Positions 46,201 through 57,850 of a DNA stretch of 64,000 bases are shown here, piece by piece; position 1 is the stretch's first letter, and every line of letters starts with the position of its first letter. Both the position numbers and the translations under genes were made by a program. Source of the stretch: Xestospongia bergquistia (taxonomy: Eukaryota > Porifera > Demospongiae > Haplosclerida > Petrosiidae); NCBI GenBank assembly GCA_963965975.1, contig OZ014421.1:1121001-1185000 (forward strand), written 5' to 3'. The notes under the pieces were generated by a model that was not told the origin of the DNA, did not search any database, and saw nothing but the letters and a program-made list of their open reading frames with translations.

Positions 46201-46938
46201 GCTAATCATTACATCAGGTGCACTATCATGATCACACCACAAATACATGCCTTGTCCAAAGCCTAATGTAAAATTTGATTTCACAATTTTAACTTGGGGT
46301 TGTCTTCTAAGTGGGTTAATATAAACAATTAATGCATTGCCTGAAAACACCTCATGACCTCCATTATTAGCAAATGAGGAATTAACAATTAACACATCAT
46401 AAGCATTAACTAGAACAAGTCCATGATTTGAATCATTTTGGACTGATACCCATTCTAATGTCACACTATCGATGTCAACAAGGTATAAACTAACATTATA
46501 ATGTCGATAGACTCGATACCAGGTGAATCCACAGTTTGCTATTGTTAACATTTTCAAGTCAATTTCAGTACTACTAGTAAATTGTATACCAGTTCTGTGC
46601 TTATTACTACACCTTATTACTGATGTAGATTGCATTACTGTCTCATGGAATCCTTGTTCTAAATGACCCAGTCCCTGTAGAGTTATATTACTTACATTGC
46701 TGATATTTAATATACCTTGTAGAATATGAGTTCCCTCTAGGAAGTAGAAGACTGTATCATTAGTGAAGTAAGATGAATAATTAGCAACATAATAAGAGAG
46801 ATTGTAACATGTTAGGTTATAAGAAAAACAAGATTCTTCGTTAGGAGCTGCGGAGACATAATACTCAGAAGCAGTAACATATCCACTGTAGATATACAGT
46901 ATAACTGATGTTATATAATAGATATGACACCAACTCAT
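43207..46938 (-). CDS. BH6: beta-helix/multi-TM receptor-like protein, complete
   Basis: Single exon, 1243 residues, starting MSWCHIYYITSV with a signal peptide to V-T-A-S. Five regular rungs lie at ~266-399, the Cys-rich module with CGQC at ~798, hydrophobic segments at ~819-1169, and a tail ending R-E-S-I-L-F-D-Q-D-D. The coding sequence is nearly the same as BH3 over most of its length, including the Y-N-G-H-R-S-V-I-T-L-L type segments and the whole Cys-rich module. The upstream region, however, is class II and matches BH5 and the orphan copy. Identity with BH3 stops within a few bases of the start codon. It also differs from BH3 by a short insertion (extra Y-R-V-type residues near residue 140). 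A surface receptor or adhesion role is inferred from topology. Confidence 0.92.
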   Translation of the reverse strand: MSWCHIYYITSVILYIYSGYVTASEYYVSAAPNEESCFSYNLTCYNLSYYVANYSSYFTNDTVFYFLEGTHILQGILNISNVSNITLQGLGHLEQGFHETVMQSTSVIRCSNKHRTGIQFTSSTEIDLKMLTIANCGFTWYRVYRHYNVSLYLVDIDSVTLEWVSVQNDSNHGLVLVNAYDVLIVNSSFANNGGHEVFSGNALIVYINPLRRQPQVKIVKSNFTLGFGQGMYLWCDHDSAPDVMISNSMFSSNYAWFGGGMAIILNGGGHIEVSSCTISNNTAKFGGGIYIGLYGKSSIVLSDSTICNNIALKGGGVYIVSYRNGSIDISNSYIYNNTVEVNGGGVIIYSSGSGTIEFIGCTIYINTAESDGGGIYIIPYEESGSIEFSNCTISNNSAYYSSGLVLRSFQSTSTTSFHFTNVSFHFNKVFNRPVAQQNGHRSVITLLNIVNVTFTQLEVSNHNTTGLLGDNSLITFDKHNMFVNNSGIYGGGIALYDYSQLLINKNANITFINNHASKSGGGVFVYHDEVLGVDIVPDCSFKVIPYHDCNDTKTVLYFVNNKADISGDVLYGGKIDDCTSTLYFDHLFHYPQQTGLSAVSSDPIQVCFCELNKPNCSITNNSIFSTPGIHINVSLAAVGALDGLTQGAIKLSSSDNSSVVQNNNNRLITICTDITFTLRTNSSSNTTQVYVTLNNSISDPIYDPYAKVIEVTIKPCPNGFPLVNGICVCRPELNAASITCDINTQIITRDGDMWIGYDNNSHCLIVYPNCPFHYCNDSSISFILHYPSKQCLLNRSGVLCGQCAQGFSLILGSNQCGQCTNNYIALIIPFALAGIALVAFVIVLNLTVSVGTINGLIFYANVVKIYEPIFFPKHPVNFFSQFISWINLDLGIKTCFYHNMDSCSKMWLQFVFPAYVWFIVISIIILLRYSSKAVRLVGRQAIPVLATMILLSYTKLIRTVFQAFYYTKIPCTDDKNNTVSLLRWYVDANVQYFRGCHIPLFLFSLAVLILLIVPYTFYLLTIPLFEGPLSKYMCCCKSFSTYMKPFFDAYGGPYKDKCRFWTGFLLLVRLILALVVSLDTEATKSLDVLTSLLIVIIFMYHILKGIYRHFLLGFLEEFFILNLIFMAYFNVQTSNNNDKLKGQVSSIVLVSISFVVFCGIILFHVWDRLMFYHVWDCLLKSHLLQPITKVKNIFKNPPPPSSSNDIKLPLIHLGSSDVERRSVSMSIVSLEMERESILFDQDD

Positions 46939-47190
46939 AACGGCGGCGTGTTTAACTGTAGGTGAATGAAATAATATGGAGTTGACTTTATAGCCTCAAA
47001 ATCAACTTCTAGTTGATCTAGATTTTCTTACTTTTATCAATCTTTATCAAACAGATCTCAATTAAAAGTCGATTGATGTACGAAAGATCGTTATGGACTG
47101 CCTTTTATATAAAACACTATACGCTAATGTTTATTTTAATCGTCTACTTCGAAGTTTAAAGAACGGCACGTGGCGGTAACAACCGTAACA
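46939..47190 (-). promoter_or_regulatory. Class II promoter of BH6
   Basis: Minus-strand TATATAAAAGG lies at 47101-47111 (about 165 bases above the start), CACGTG at 47167-47172, and TTCGAA near 47148-47153. The order and spacing match BH5. The sequence down to the start codon is shared with the orphan promoter at 37000-37290. Confidence 0.65.
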
Positions 47191-48720
47191 TCATCTAAAA
47201 TCATTTGTTTTTCTCATTATTATTGATAACTTAACAATACTCTCAGAAGTAAGAGCAATATAATATATATACTAATATGGCACTGTTGTCTATACATCGA
47301 GGAAACCATAGAGCTACATTTCTTCACTAAATAAATAATTTATTAACTTGTAGTCTGTACACCCACTACTAATTATACATGCTGTTATACTATATTATTG
47401 ACTGTGATAACATTAAAAGATTGCTTTGTGTCATATCTCTGTTATGATAACCATTTACATGTACATGAAGTAAGAAGTGATATGTATCATTTGTAATTGT
47501 AAAGTAATTCATCACTACATGTATGTAAACATTAACAGTTTGTTATAAAATAAATTGGAAATTTAAAAAATTAACATATTTACAAGCTAACAATAACACA
47601 ACAAATGGAGCATTGTATAAAACAATTGTTGAGACAATACAATTATCTTATTATTCTTACTATACTACTATTATATATAAGATATAACAATTATATGAAT
47701 GATATGTAATCAGTAAATGTTGTTTGAAATAACACTGATGGTCAATTCCAAAATACATTAATAATGAAAACATTATGTTGTTTACTTTTTGGTTCTAATA
47801 AGTTTACTAAATCCATCCAGTATAACCATATATTGATTAAATAAGCCAATTAATCTTTATAGTATGACTATTAAACAAATACTATTATAGTATTATATCA
47901 TATTAATGTGAATTTGAAAAACACAAACATTAACTGTTTATTAAAATAGAAAAGATAACTTTTAAATTAATACACTCACTAGTTACAATAACAAAGTAAA
48001 TAGAACATTGTATAAAATAATTGTTGAGACAATATAATTATCTTACTACACTACATATATCTACATTTATATCTATATATATCACATGTCTGCTGTGATA
48101 AGCAGCTATATAGAGCATGAGGTGACCTGTACATTATTTATGATTGTCAAGTGATCTGTCATAAGACACACATAAACATTAACTGTTTATTATATTAGAA
48201 ATAATAACTTTACAATGAATATGCTGACTATCTAACAATAACACAATAAATAGAACACTATATAATCTAATTGTTAAGACAATACAATTATCTTATTATT
48301 CTTACTACACCAATATTAAATATAAGATATAACAATTATATTGAATGACACGTAATCACTAAGTGTTAATCAATGGCTTTTGTGATACCTGTAGCTTAAG
48401 AACATGAGTTGATGATGACAACAAGTTCGTTTAAGGTTGTTCAATATGATTATGTCATCAAGTGCTATTGAGGTACTTCAAAAACATAAAATAACTGTAA
48501 CGTCATGACAGCTAGTATTGTGTAGGTATCTGAAGAAGCTAATATCAAGTGTCATTAGCTCAAAAAGGAGAGATGACTATCTCATCTAGTACTATTGAGA
48601 TATCTCAATAATACAAGATAATTGTAACATCTAGCAAATCAAGTAAACATAGTAGCATATATGTAGTGTAGAATAACAGTAAATTAATAATGCACATTAA
48701 GGAGCATTTGAAAAACACAA
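47191..48720. repeat. Upstream duplicated block, copy c
   Basis: Third copy of the block at 35411-36990 and 37291-38690, with the gene-less 3'-end relic at ~47705. No gene. The block ends near 48700, where a short piece of its own interior is repeated (a second copy of the 'aaacattaactgtttattaa' segment at ~48718). Confidence 0.65.
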
Positions 48721-50279
<1,559 letters not shown>

Positions 50280-50796
50280 AAGGTCAGGGTTTCATTTAGA
50301 AAAATGGACAAGGGGGGGGGGGCAAATAATACATCAAGAAAATTTAGGGGGATGAAGGGACTGTGCGTGACAGCACGTCCTCTAGGCTGGTGGTCTAGAA
50401 GCATGTCCCCAGAAAATTTCTGAATTTTAGACCCTCTGAGATTGCTTCTGGCACATTTTCAGACCATTTGTGGTTTTCAAATGACATGATGAGATGACCT
50501 TATTTCTGGTGCTGATAAGACACTTAGTACCTATAGACCAAGTTATACTGGTGCTGATAAGGCTTTTAGGGTAACACCCATAGACTATTGGTGTTTAGGT
50601 TAAAACTGTACATACTCCTTGTGTTTAGCCTATGGTTATCTTATGCTGTATATTCCTTGTATTGAGTTTCAGTTCTGTATTCATTACATCCAATTACCCC
50701 TTGAATAAAAATGGCTAACCTAATTTCCAAGGTGAAGTAAGACTATAGCAAGGGGGGGGGGGGGCAAATGCCCCCCCTAAATGAAACCCTGAAGGT
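50280..50796. mobile_element. Non-autonomous DNA transposon with target-site duplication
   Basis: The element is 50285-50791 (507 bases). It starts CAGGGTTTCATTTAG and ends with the inverse CTAAATGAAACCCTG. Both ends are flanked by AAGGT (50280-50284 and 50792-50796), a 5-base direct duplication. G runs of about ten bases lie just inside both ends. A paralogous empty site reads through at ~30132-30160. There is no transposase frame, so it is non-autonomous. CAGGG-type ends occur in hAT elements, but those normally duplicate 8 bases, so I leave the superfamily open. Confidence 0.85.
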
Positions 50797-52118
50797 TATA
50801 TTACTGTACATCATTATGTATTGTGAATGTTGTCTAATGATATAATTAACTATGAAGAAAGAAAGATAAGAACATAACGGTGTCTTTTTTTCTTTTAGTG
50901 ATGTATTTCTACTGGCTCAGTCATATGTATTATTAAGAGGAGATAATAGGCCCAGCAGAGTATTGAAAATGACTGAAGATATATGTGCATTTACTAGGAA
51001 AGAAACGTTTTACTAATTGATAAGTTCATAATTTGTATGATATGAGTTTTGTTGGTTAATTTTCATTCCAACCTTCTTAATGCATAAACTGTAATATTAT
51101 ATAACTGAATACTACTAAAAAACCTTCTTGTATGCTTTACAGCAATGGTCAAGTGAGTATATAACATTGTATTCCTACATTTATAATTTAGTTGAAATAA
51201 TAGATGTTATGTATTTAAAATCAAATTTTTAGCCACTCCTCTTTTTATCAGTAGAGAAATCTTTGTAACTGATGACATAGTCTGTACACCCACTACTAAT
51301 CATTTACCATATAATTGATTGTCATCACCTTATAATATTTTCTGCCATGTGCCTGTTGTGATACACAGTCACATGATGAGTATAATAGAAAATGGTTTGT
51401 CCTCTATTTGTAAATATCAAGTTGTCTGTAACTAGATATATGTAAAAAATAGCCACTTTAATTTTTGAAATTAGCAACTATTTAACATTATCACTGCCTC
51501 CACTCACTTAGAATAAAAACTTACTTGTAATCAACTCCATGGTAATAGCTCTGGCCCAGCACTTTTAAAATAATAGTAAGTTAAGACAATGAGCTACTTA
51601 AACAGTATAGTCAATAGTGGGTTAATAATCAAAACATTATAACATTTACTTTCTTGCATGAAATAAGTTTGATATTTTGATATAATAAGTTTCCCAAACT
51701 TTATAACCCAATTTTCCATCTTTTAAAAAGGCCATGTGCTATATATAGCATTGACTGTGAACAAAAAGTTTGTTAAAATCTGTAAAAAGTAAAAGAGATT
51801 CATTGATTGACTTGTACCTTGATCCTTTTAATCAAAATTTGAGGATTGATCTAACACATTAAATCACTTTAATTTTTTCCTGAAGTTAGCTATATAGGTC
51901 CTTGTTAAGTGACATTAATATTATTGCTCTTTCATGTTGCATTAATTTTTGAAGGCTATAATAATCTCTCTTGTTTTCTTAGTACAACCTAATAATAACA
52001 ATAATAACCTAATAATTAAGTTAATATAATTAAATGAATCCTTTTTATTTTTATAGACTTTTATAAAATAAATGAGCCAATTAATTATTACCTGATTAAC
52101 AAGGAGCTATATCACTTT
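50797..52118. repeat. Intergenic repeats
   Basis: No gene. ~50900-51420 contains the ~370-base repeat and dispersed module in decayed form. ~51500-51700 resembles one arm of the foldback element ('ctgcctccactcacttagaa', 'ggtaatagctctggcccagc'). The rest is AT-rich. Confidence 0.45.
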
Positions 52119-53250
52119 TCTCTAAAGATATTTCTGGTTCTCTTTTTTTACTCTTTGATTTGTTTTCTTCAGTTTTGTTATCTCTTAGTTACCGTAATAG
52201 CTACATGGGATTTAGACATAGAGTACAGGAGCTGAGGGGTTAAATATAGCTTACATGTATCTGTCATTATAGTGGGAGAGGCAGGAAGTAACTTTGCTAT
52301 GAAATGTCTAACAAATTCATTAAATAATTTTGTGAATTTCGTTTTTTTTGACTTTATCATTTTTCTGACACTAGTTGACTCATCTTCAAACCAATTTCCT
52401 GAACAATAGAAATTAATTCTTCCAATTAATCTATCACTCTCAATGACAATTATCTGAAATTATCTCTATTATTTCCTTAAAACTTTCTATTTTAACTTAA
52501 CATTCTAAAATGTCCTTGTTGTATCTCACTCCATTCAATTTATATGCTTAACTTTCTTCAAATCATTAATTAGTCATTCTTTATAGGCAGGTTTCATCAG
52601 GACTTGATTAAAGGTCTGTATATAAATATCATATCTAACAATTGTTCTAAATACATGCTTCAAAAATTATTATTATATAATATGTCATATCATTATACAG
52701 GATTTCATTATAAATTGTTTTCAATTCGCTAAACATCTCTAACAGACACAAGAATATAAATATTGTAGATTAATCTGTCTATAAGTATATATTATTTCAT
52801 ACAATCAACAAGCAACATATAATTACAGTGATCATATCATAATAAGTAAAGAATTTTTGCCGTCAAAACTTTAATGCAAGGACTATAAACTTCTTTTATT
52901 GTATGAAGAATACTGTAAGCAAAATAATAGACATTGATTTAGCATCTAATATATACCAGCCATTTCTGTATTTACTAGTGAAGAAAACTTTATAACAACC
53001 AAAATAAAAAATTTTTTATTTATATATCTGTAAGTCCACTACTAATAATATACTTTGTACTACAATATTAATGATTGTGATTACATTAAACAATATTATC
53101 ATATTATGTCTGTTATCATAAGCAGTCAGATACACTATTTATATTTGTCAATTAAGTAAATTTACTAGATGTATATAAACACTAAGATTAAAAATAATTT
53201 TATATTCAATACTTGCTAGCAAAATATACACACTAAATTGAATATTATAG
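52119..53250. repeat. Segmental duplication, copy 1 (pair with 61505-62622)
   Basis: About 1.1 kb aligns directly with the second copy at an offset near 9370. It shares strings such as 'atagcttacatgtatctgtc', 'caatttcctgaacaatagaa' and 'cataatatgtcatatcatta' like motifs in the same order. No coding frame of note is present; the 60-codon minus frame at 52178-52360 is not conserved as a gene. Confidence 0.75.
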
Positions 53251-53339
53251 CACTTGTCTTTTAAAGAGAACACCATTTTTTAATTATTCTTATAAGTACT
53301 ATTAATATATGTAAGACATGATAAATATAAATGATATGT

Positions 53340-53515
53340 AATCAGCAAATGTTGTCAGAATAAGGATCAATAAGCTATTATAATCATCAATTTCAAAGAG
53401 TAATGATTCTCATAACGTATTCATTGACAACACTGACATCAAATCAATGTTACACTATTTGATCTTAGAACTTCATATCATCGGATCAAAAAGATGGTAT
53501 AGACTTTTCAATAAC
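53340..53515 (-). pseudogene. Decayed 3' end of a BH gene
   Basis: It aligns with the last ~130 bases of BH7 plus its 3' tag: 'atgtaatcagcaaatgttgt', then 'cattgacaacactgacatc' and 'atcggatcaaaaagatgg' matching BH7 at ~53870-54020. The tail codons are frameshifted and the rest of the gene is absent. It lies about 500 bases downstream of the BH7 stop. Confidence 0.75.
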
Positions 53516-53896
53516 AATAATACTGTAAACAAATAATAGACTCTGTTAACATCTAATATATACTCCTGTTTTTACTAGTGGAGAAATCTTTCTAACTACA
53601 TTTCTAAACAAATGCACAATTGTTATAAGAATTTGCGTTTTGAGATACAGCATTTGTTATTGTTTGTTAAATAGATGTATGTAAACAATAAGTGTAACTT
53701 AAAATAGAAAAGATAATTTTTAGTTAATATTCATTAGCTAACAATAACACTGTAAATTGAACATTGTAGCACTTGAATAAAACAATTATAAAGACATAAC
53801 AACTTTTTCATTATTCTTATAGCATTATTATTATATATAATACATGACAAAATATGAATGACATGTAACCAGCAAATGTTGTCAGAATAAGCAACA
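53516..53896. repeat. BH7 3' flank
   Basis: Conserved downstream flank of the family, more diverged than those of BH3 to BH6. No gene. Confidence 0.5.
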
Positions 53897-56800
53897 CTAG
53901 TCATTAAGTTCAAACAGTAATGATTCTCTTAGCATATCCATTGACAACACTGACATCGAAGCAGTTTTACTTTCAACTATATTTGAACACTTTATACCAT
54001 CGGAACGAAAAGATGGCGGAGACTTCTTAAATTTTTTCTTGATTTTTGCAATTGTTTTGAATGAATGCGATTTTAACAGACGATCCCAAATATGATAGAG
54101 TATAACACTACAAAACACAACAAATGCTGCAAATATTAAAATATAACTTATCACGTGTCTTTTGGGTTTCTCAGATGCTGGTAGATTCATATAAGCCACT
54201 AACACAAGGTTAAGAATAAAAAAGTTTTCAAGACAAGCCAAAGAAAAATGTCGATATATTCCCTTCAAAAGGAAAAACATGAAAATAATAGCAACTAAAA
54301 TAGATGTTAACACATCCAAGCTTACAGTACCCTCAGTATCTAAAGACACAACCAGTGCTAAGATAACACGAACTAGGAGTAAAAATCCAGTCCAAAAACG
54401 ACACTTGTCTTTATATGGACCACCGTATGCATCGAAGAAAGGCTTCATATATGTTGGCAACTTTTGACAGCAACACATGTACTTTGATAGAGGTCCTTCA
54501 AATAATGGTATAGTAAGAAGGTAGAAGGTGTATGGAACAATTAGTAAAATGAGTATAGCCAGTGAGAACAGGAACAATGGTAGATGACAACCTCTTGAAA
54601 ATTGGACATTAGCATCAATATACCACCTCAGTAATAAGACAGTATTATTCTTATCGTCAGTACATGGAATTTTGGTAGAATAAAGAGCATGGAAAACAAT
54701 GCGTATCAGTTTAGTGTAAGAGAGAAGGATCATAGTGGCTAATACTGGAATTGCTTGTCTTCCAATAAGACGAACAACTCTGCTAGAATAACGTGATAAT
54801 ATTATGATAAGTATTAGAATAAACCAAACATATACTGGAAAAATAAACTGTAGCCATGCTTTACTGCAAGAACCCATCCCATCAATAAAACAAGTCTCAA
54901 TACCCAGATCTAGATTGATCCATGAAATTAACCAACTAAGAAATGGTATGGGACCATTAGGAAAGAAGAATTGTTCATATATTTTGACAACATTAGCATA
55001 GAATATAAGTCCATTCATTGTACCCACAGACACAGTTAAGTTTAAAACAATAACAAAAGCTACCAGTGCTATACCAGCTAAAGCAAATGGAATAATAAGA
55101 GCTATGTTGTCATTAGTACATTTTCCACATTGATTGGTACCTAACATGAGACTGAATCCTTCAGAACATTGCCCACAGAGTATACCAGCTCGATTATGAA
55201 GACATTGTTTGTCATGATAGTTAAGTGTGAAACTAACGTTACTGTTATTACAATAATCAAAGGGGCAGTTAGGATAAACAATAAGACAGTTTGAGTCATT
55301 TTCGTAACCAATCCACATATCACCAAATCTAGTTATAATTTGAGTTTTACTATTGCAAGTTATTAAAGGTGAATTTAATTCAGAACTACAAACACATGTA
55401 CCACTCACCAATGGAAATCCACTTGGACAGGACTCAATATTAATTTTAATTAATTTAGCATAAGGATCATTAAAAGGTTCACTGACTGAACTTTGAAGTG
55501 TAACATAGACTTGTGTTATGTTCAATGAAATGTTTATCTCTAATGTGAAAGTTACATTAGTGCAATTTGCATTTATTTTATTAGTTTGAACTTTTGATGA
55601 GCTATCTGATGTCAGCTTTATTACACCCTCTGTTGTGCCATTTTGTAGACCAACTGTAGCTAGTGATATGTTGACATCATGCCCAGGTTTTGCAAATTTA
55701 ATGATGTTTGTAATAGAGCAATTAGGTCTATTTAATTGACAAAAACACACACGATTAGGATCTGATGACACTGCTGATAGACCTGTCTGTTGAGGATAGT
55801 GAAATAGGTGATTAAAGTAAAGTGTGCTTGTACAATTATCAATTTTACCACCATATAAGACATCACCAGATATGTCAGCTTTATTATTGACAAAATATAA
55901 CACTGTTTTAGTATCATTAGGATCATGATAAGGAATAACTTTAAAGGAATAATTAGAGGTGGTATCTACACCAAAAATTTGTGATATAAAGATCCCTCCA
56001 CCTGACTCACTGGCATGATTATTGATAAATGATATGTTTGTATTCTGTTTTAGCAATAGTTGAGAGGATTTGTATAAAGCAATACCTCCACCATAAATAC
56101 CTGAATTGTTTACAAACATGTTATGTCCATGAAATGTTATTAGACTATTTTCAGCAACTAAACCAGTTGTGTTATGATTACTAACATCAATATGGTCAAA
56201 CATAACATTATTAACATTGATTAATACCACAGCAGCTTGATATCCTTTTTGATGTATATCAAAGTTATTAATTGCTTTATTGAATTGAAGTGAAACATTT
56301 ATGAAAAGGAACCTTCTTGTTGAGGCTCCTTGATCTGAATGGAGAAGCAAACCTGATGCAAAGTGCGCAGTGTTGTTGTATATAGTGCAGTTACTGAAAT
56401 CAATAATACCATTTACTGTATAAAAGTAAATGCATTCTCCTCCTCCATCAGACTGAGCAATATTATCATATATGTTGCAGCTAATAAACTCAATAGTACC
56501 GCTTATTGTGAACAAGCCAATGTACACTCCTCCTCCATCATATTGGGCAGTATTATTGAATATATTGCAGTTAATAAACTCAATATCACCACTTACTGTT
56601 AACGAACCAACGTACATTCCTCCTCCATCATCATACTGGGCAGTATTATTGTATATATTGCATTTAATAAACTCAATGCTAACGTTTCTTGTGAACAAAT
56701 CCATGTACAATCCTCCTCCATCATATTCAGCTACATTATTGTATATATTGCAGTCACTAATATCAATATTGACATTCTTAAGCAAATTAATATACATTCC

Positions 56801-57652
56801 TCCTCCAATCCAAGCACTATTGTTGTATATAATGCAATTACTTATATTAATACTACCACCATTACGTAAGATAATATTCAGTCCTCCTCCATGCCAAGCA
56901 TTATTGTGCGAAAACATACTATTTTCAATGATTAAATCAGCTACATTATCATTAATATACCACAAATACATGCCACTTCCTAAGCCGAGAGTAAAATTTG
57001 ACCTCACAATTTTTACTCTGGAAGGTGTTCTAAGCCTATCATTATTGATAATTAACGCGTTGGCAGCAATTGCTTCATGAGCTCCATTATTAGCAAATGA
57101 AGAATTAACAATTAACACATCATAAGCATTGTAAATAACGAGTCCATAACCTGAACTATTCTGGACTGATATACATTCTAAAGTGACATTTTTGATGTCA
57201 ACAAAGTATAAGCTAATGATATAATATCGATTCAAGTTAAACTCACAGTTTGCTATTGTTAATGATTTTAAGACAACATTATTACTACGAGCAAAGTTTA
57301 TGATAGATCTTTTGCTATAAGGACACCTTATTACTGAGGTAGATTGCATAACTGTCTCGTGAAAACCTTGTTCTACATGACCCAGTCCCTGTAGAGTTAT
57401 ATTACTTACGTTGTTGATCTTCAATATACCTCGTAGAGTATGAGTTCCCTCTAGGAAGTAGAAGACTGAATTATCAGTGAAGAAAGATGCGCTATCAGCA
57501 ATATAATAGGAGAGTTTGTGACAAGGTAACTGATCAGAGGAACAAGACTGTCCATTAGGAGCTGCAGAGACATAATACTCAGAAGCAGTAACATATCCAC
57601 TGTAGATATACAGTATAACTGATGTTATGTAATAGATATGACACCAGCTCAT
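53897..57652 (-). CDS. BH7: beta-helix/multi-TM receptor-like protein, complete
   Basis: Single exon, 1251 residues, starting MSWCHIYYITSV with a signal peptide to V-T-A-S. Six regular rungs lie at ~257-430, several with an extra residue (31 instead of 29), so this ectodomain is longer than BH3-BH6. The Cys-rich module has CGQC at ~826 and C-G-K-C after it. Hydrophobic segments span ~847-1190, again with F-F-D-A-Y-G-G-P-Y-K-D. The tail is the most diverged of the complete members (it lacks the V-W-D duplication and the P-P-P-P-S-S-S segment is altered) but still ends R-E-S-L-L-F-E-L-N-D. Class II promoter. Ligand and signalling partner are unknown. Confidence 0.92.
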   Translation of the reverse strand: MSWCHIYYITSVILYIYSGYVTASEYYVSAAPNGQSCSSDQLPCHKLSYYIADSASFFTDNSVFYFLEGTHTLRGILKINNVSNITLQGLGHVEQGFHETVMQSTSVIRCPYSKRSIINFARSNNVVLKSLTIANCEFNLNRYYIISLYFVDIKNVTLECISVQNSSGYGLVIYNAYDVLIVNSSFANNGAHEAIAANALIINNDRLRTPSRVKIVRSNFTLGLGSGMYLWYINDNVADLIIENSMFSHNNAWHGGGLNIILRNGGSINISNCIIYNNSAWIGGGMYINLLKNVNIDISDCNIYNNVAEYDGGGLYMDLFTRNVSIEFIKCNIYNNTAQYDDGGGMYVGSLTVSGDIEFINCNIFNNTAQYDGGGVYIGLFTISGTIEFISCNIYDNIAQSDGGGECIYFYTVNGIIDFSNCTIYNNTAHFASGLLLHSDQGASTRRFLFINVSLQFNKAINNFDIHQKGYQAAVVLINVNNVMFDHIDVSNHNTTGLVAENSLITFHGHNMFVNNSGIYGGGIALYKSSQLLLKQNTNISFINNHASESGGGIFISQIFGVDTTSNYSFKVIPYHDPNDTKTVLYFVNNKADISGDVLYGGKIDNCTSTLYFNHLFHYPQQTGLSAVSSDPNRVCFCQLNRPNCSITNIIKFAKPGHDVNISLATVGLQNGTTEGVIKLTSDSSSKVQTNKINANCTNVTFTLEINISLNITQVYVTLQSSVSEPFNDPYAKLIKINIESCPSGFPLVSGTCVCSSELNSPLITCNSKTQIITRFGDMWIGYENDSNCLIVYPNCPFDYCNNSNVSFTLNYHDKQCLHNRAGILCGQCSEGFSLMLGTNQCGKCTNDNIALIIPFALAGIALVAFVIVLNLTVSVGTMNGLIFYANVVKIYEQFFFPNGPIPFLSWLISWINLDLGIETCFIDGMGSCSKAWLQFIFPVYVWFILILIIILSRYSSRVVRLIGRQAIPVLATMILLSYTKLIRIVFHALYSTKIPCTDDKNNTVLLLRWYIDANVQFSRGCHLPLFLFSLAILILLIVPYTFYLLTIPLFEGPLSKYMCCCQKLPTYMKPFFDAYGGPYKDKCRFWTGFLLLVRVILALVVSLDTEGTVSLDVLTSILVAIIFMFFLLKGIYRHFSLACLENFFILNLVLVAYMNLPASEKPKRHVISYILIFAAFVVFCSVILYHIWDRLLKSHSFKTIAKIKKKFKKSPPSFRSDGIKCSNIVESKTASMSVLSMDMLRESLLFELND

Positions 57653-57850
57653 AACGGCGGCCAGTTTAACAGTAGATGATGAAATACAATGGAAGTGCTG
57701 TTTGCGTCAAAAATCACTCTCTAGCTTGATATTCGAAATAGATTGTTACGGACTATCTTTTATAAAAAAAGACACAGGACATCAATGTTTATTTAAACAA
57801 TATTATTTAATTCGGAAAGTGGCACGTACGTGGCGATAATATCCTCCAGA
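57653..57850 (-). promoter_or_regulatory. Class II promoter of BH7 (variant)
   Basis: Minus-strand TTATAAAAGA at 57756-57765 serves as a TATA box, about 105 bases above the start, closer than in BH5 and BH6. The CACGTG core carries a four-base insertion giving CACGTACGTG (57823-57832). The start-proximal 'gccgccgtt' is kept. Confidence 0.55.
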
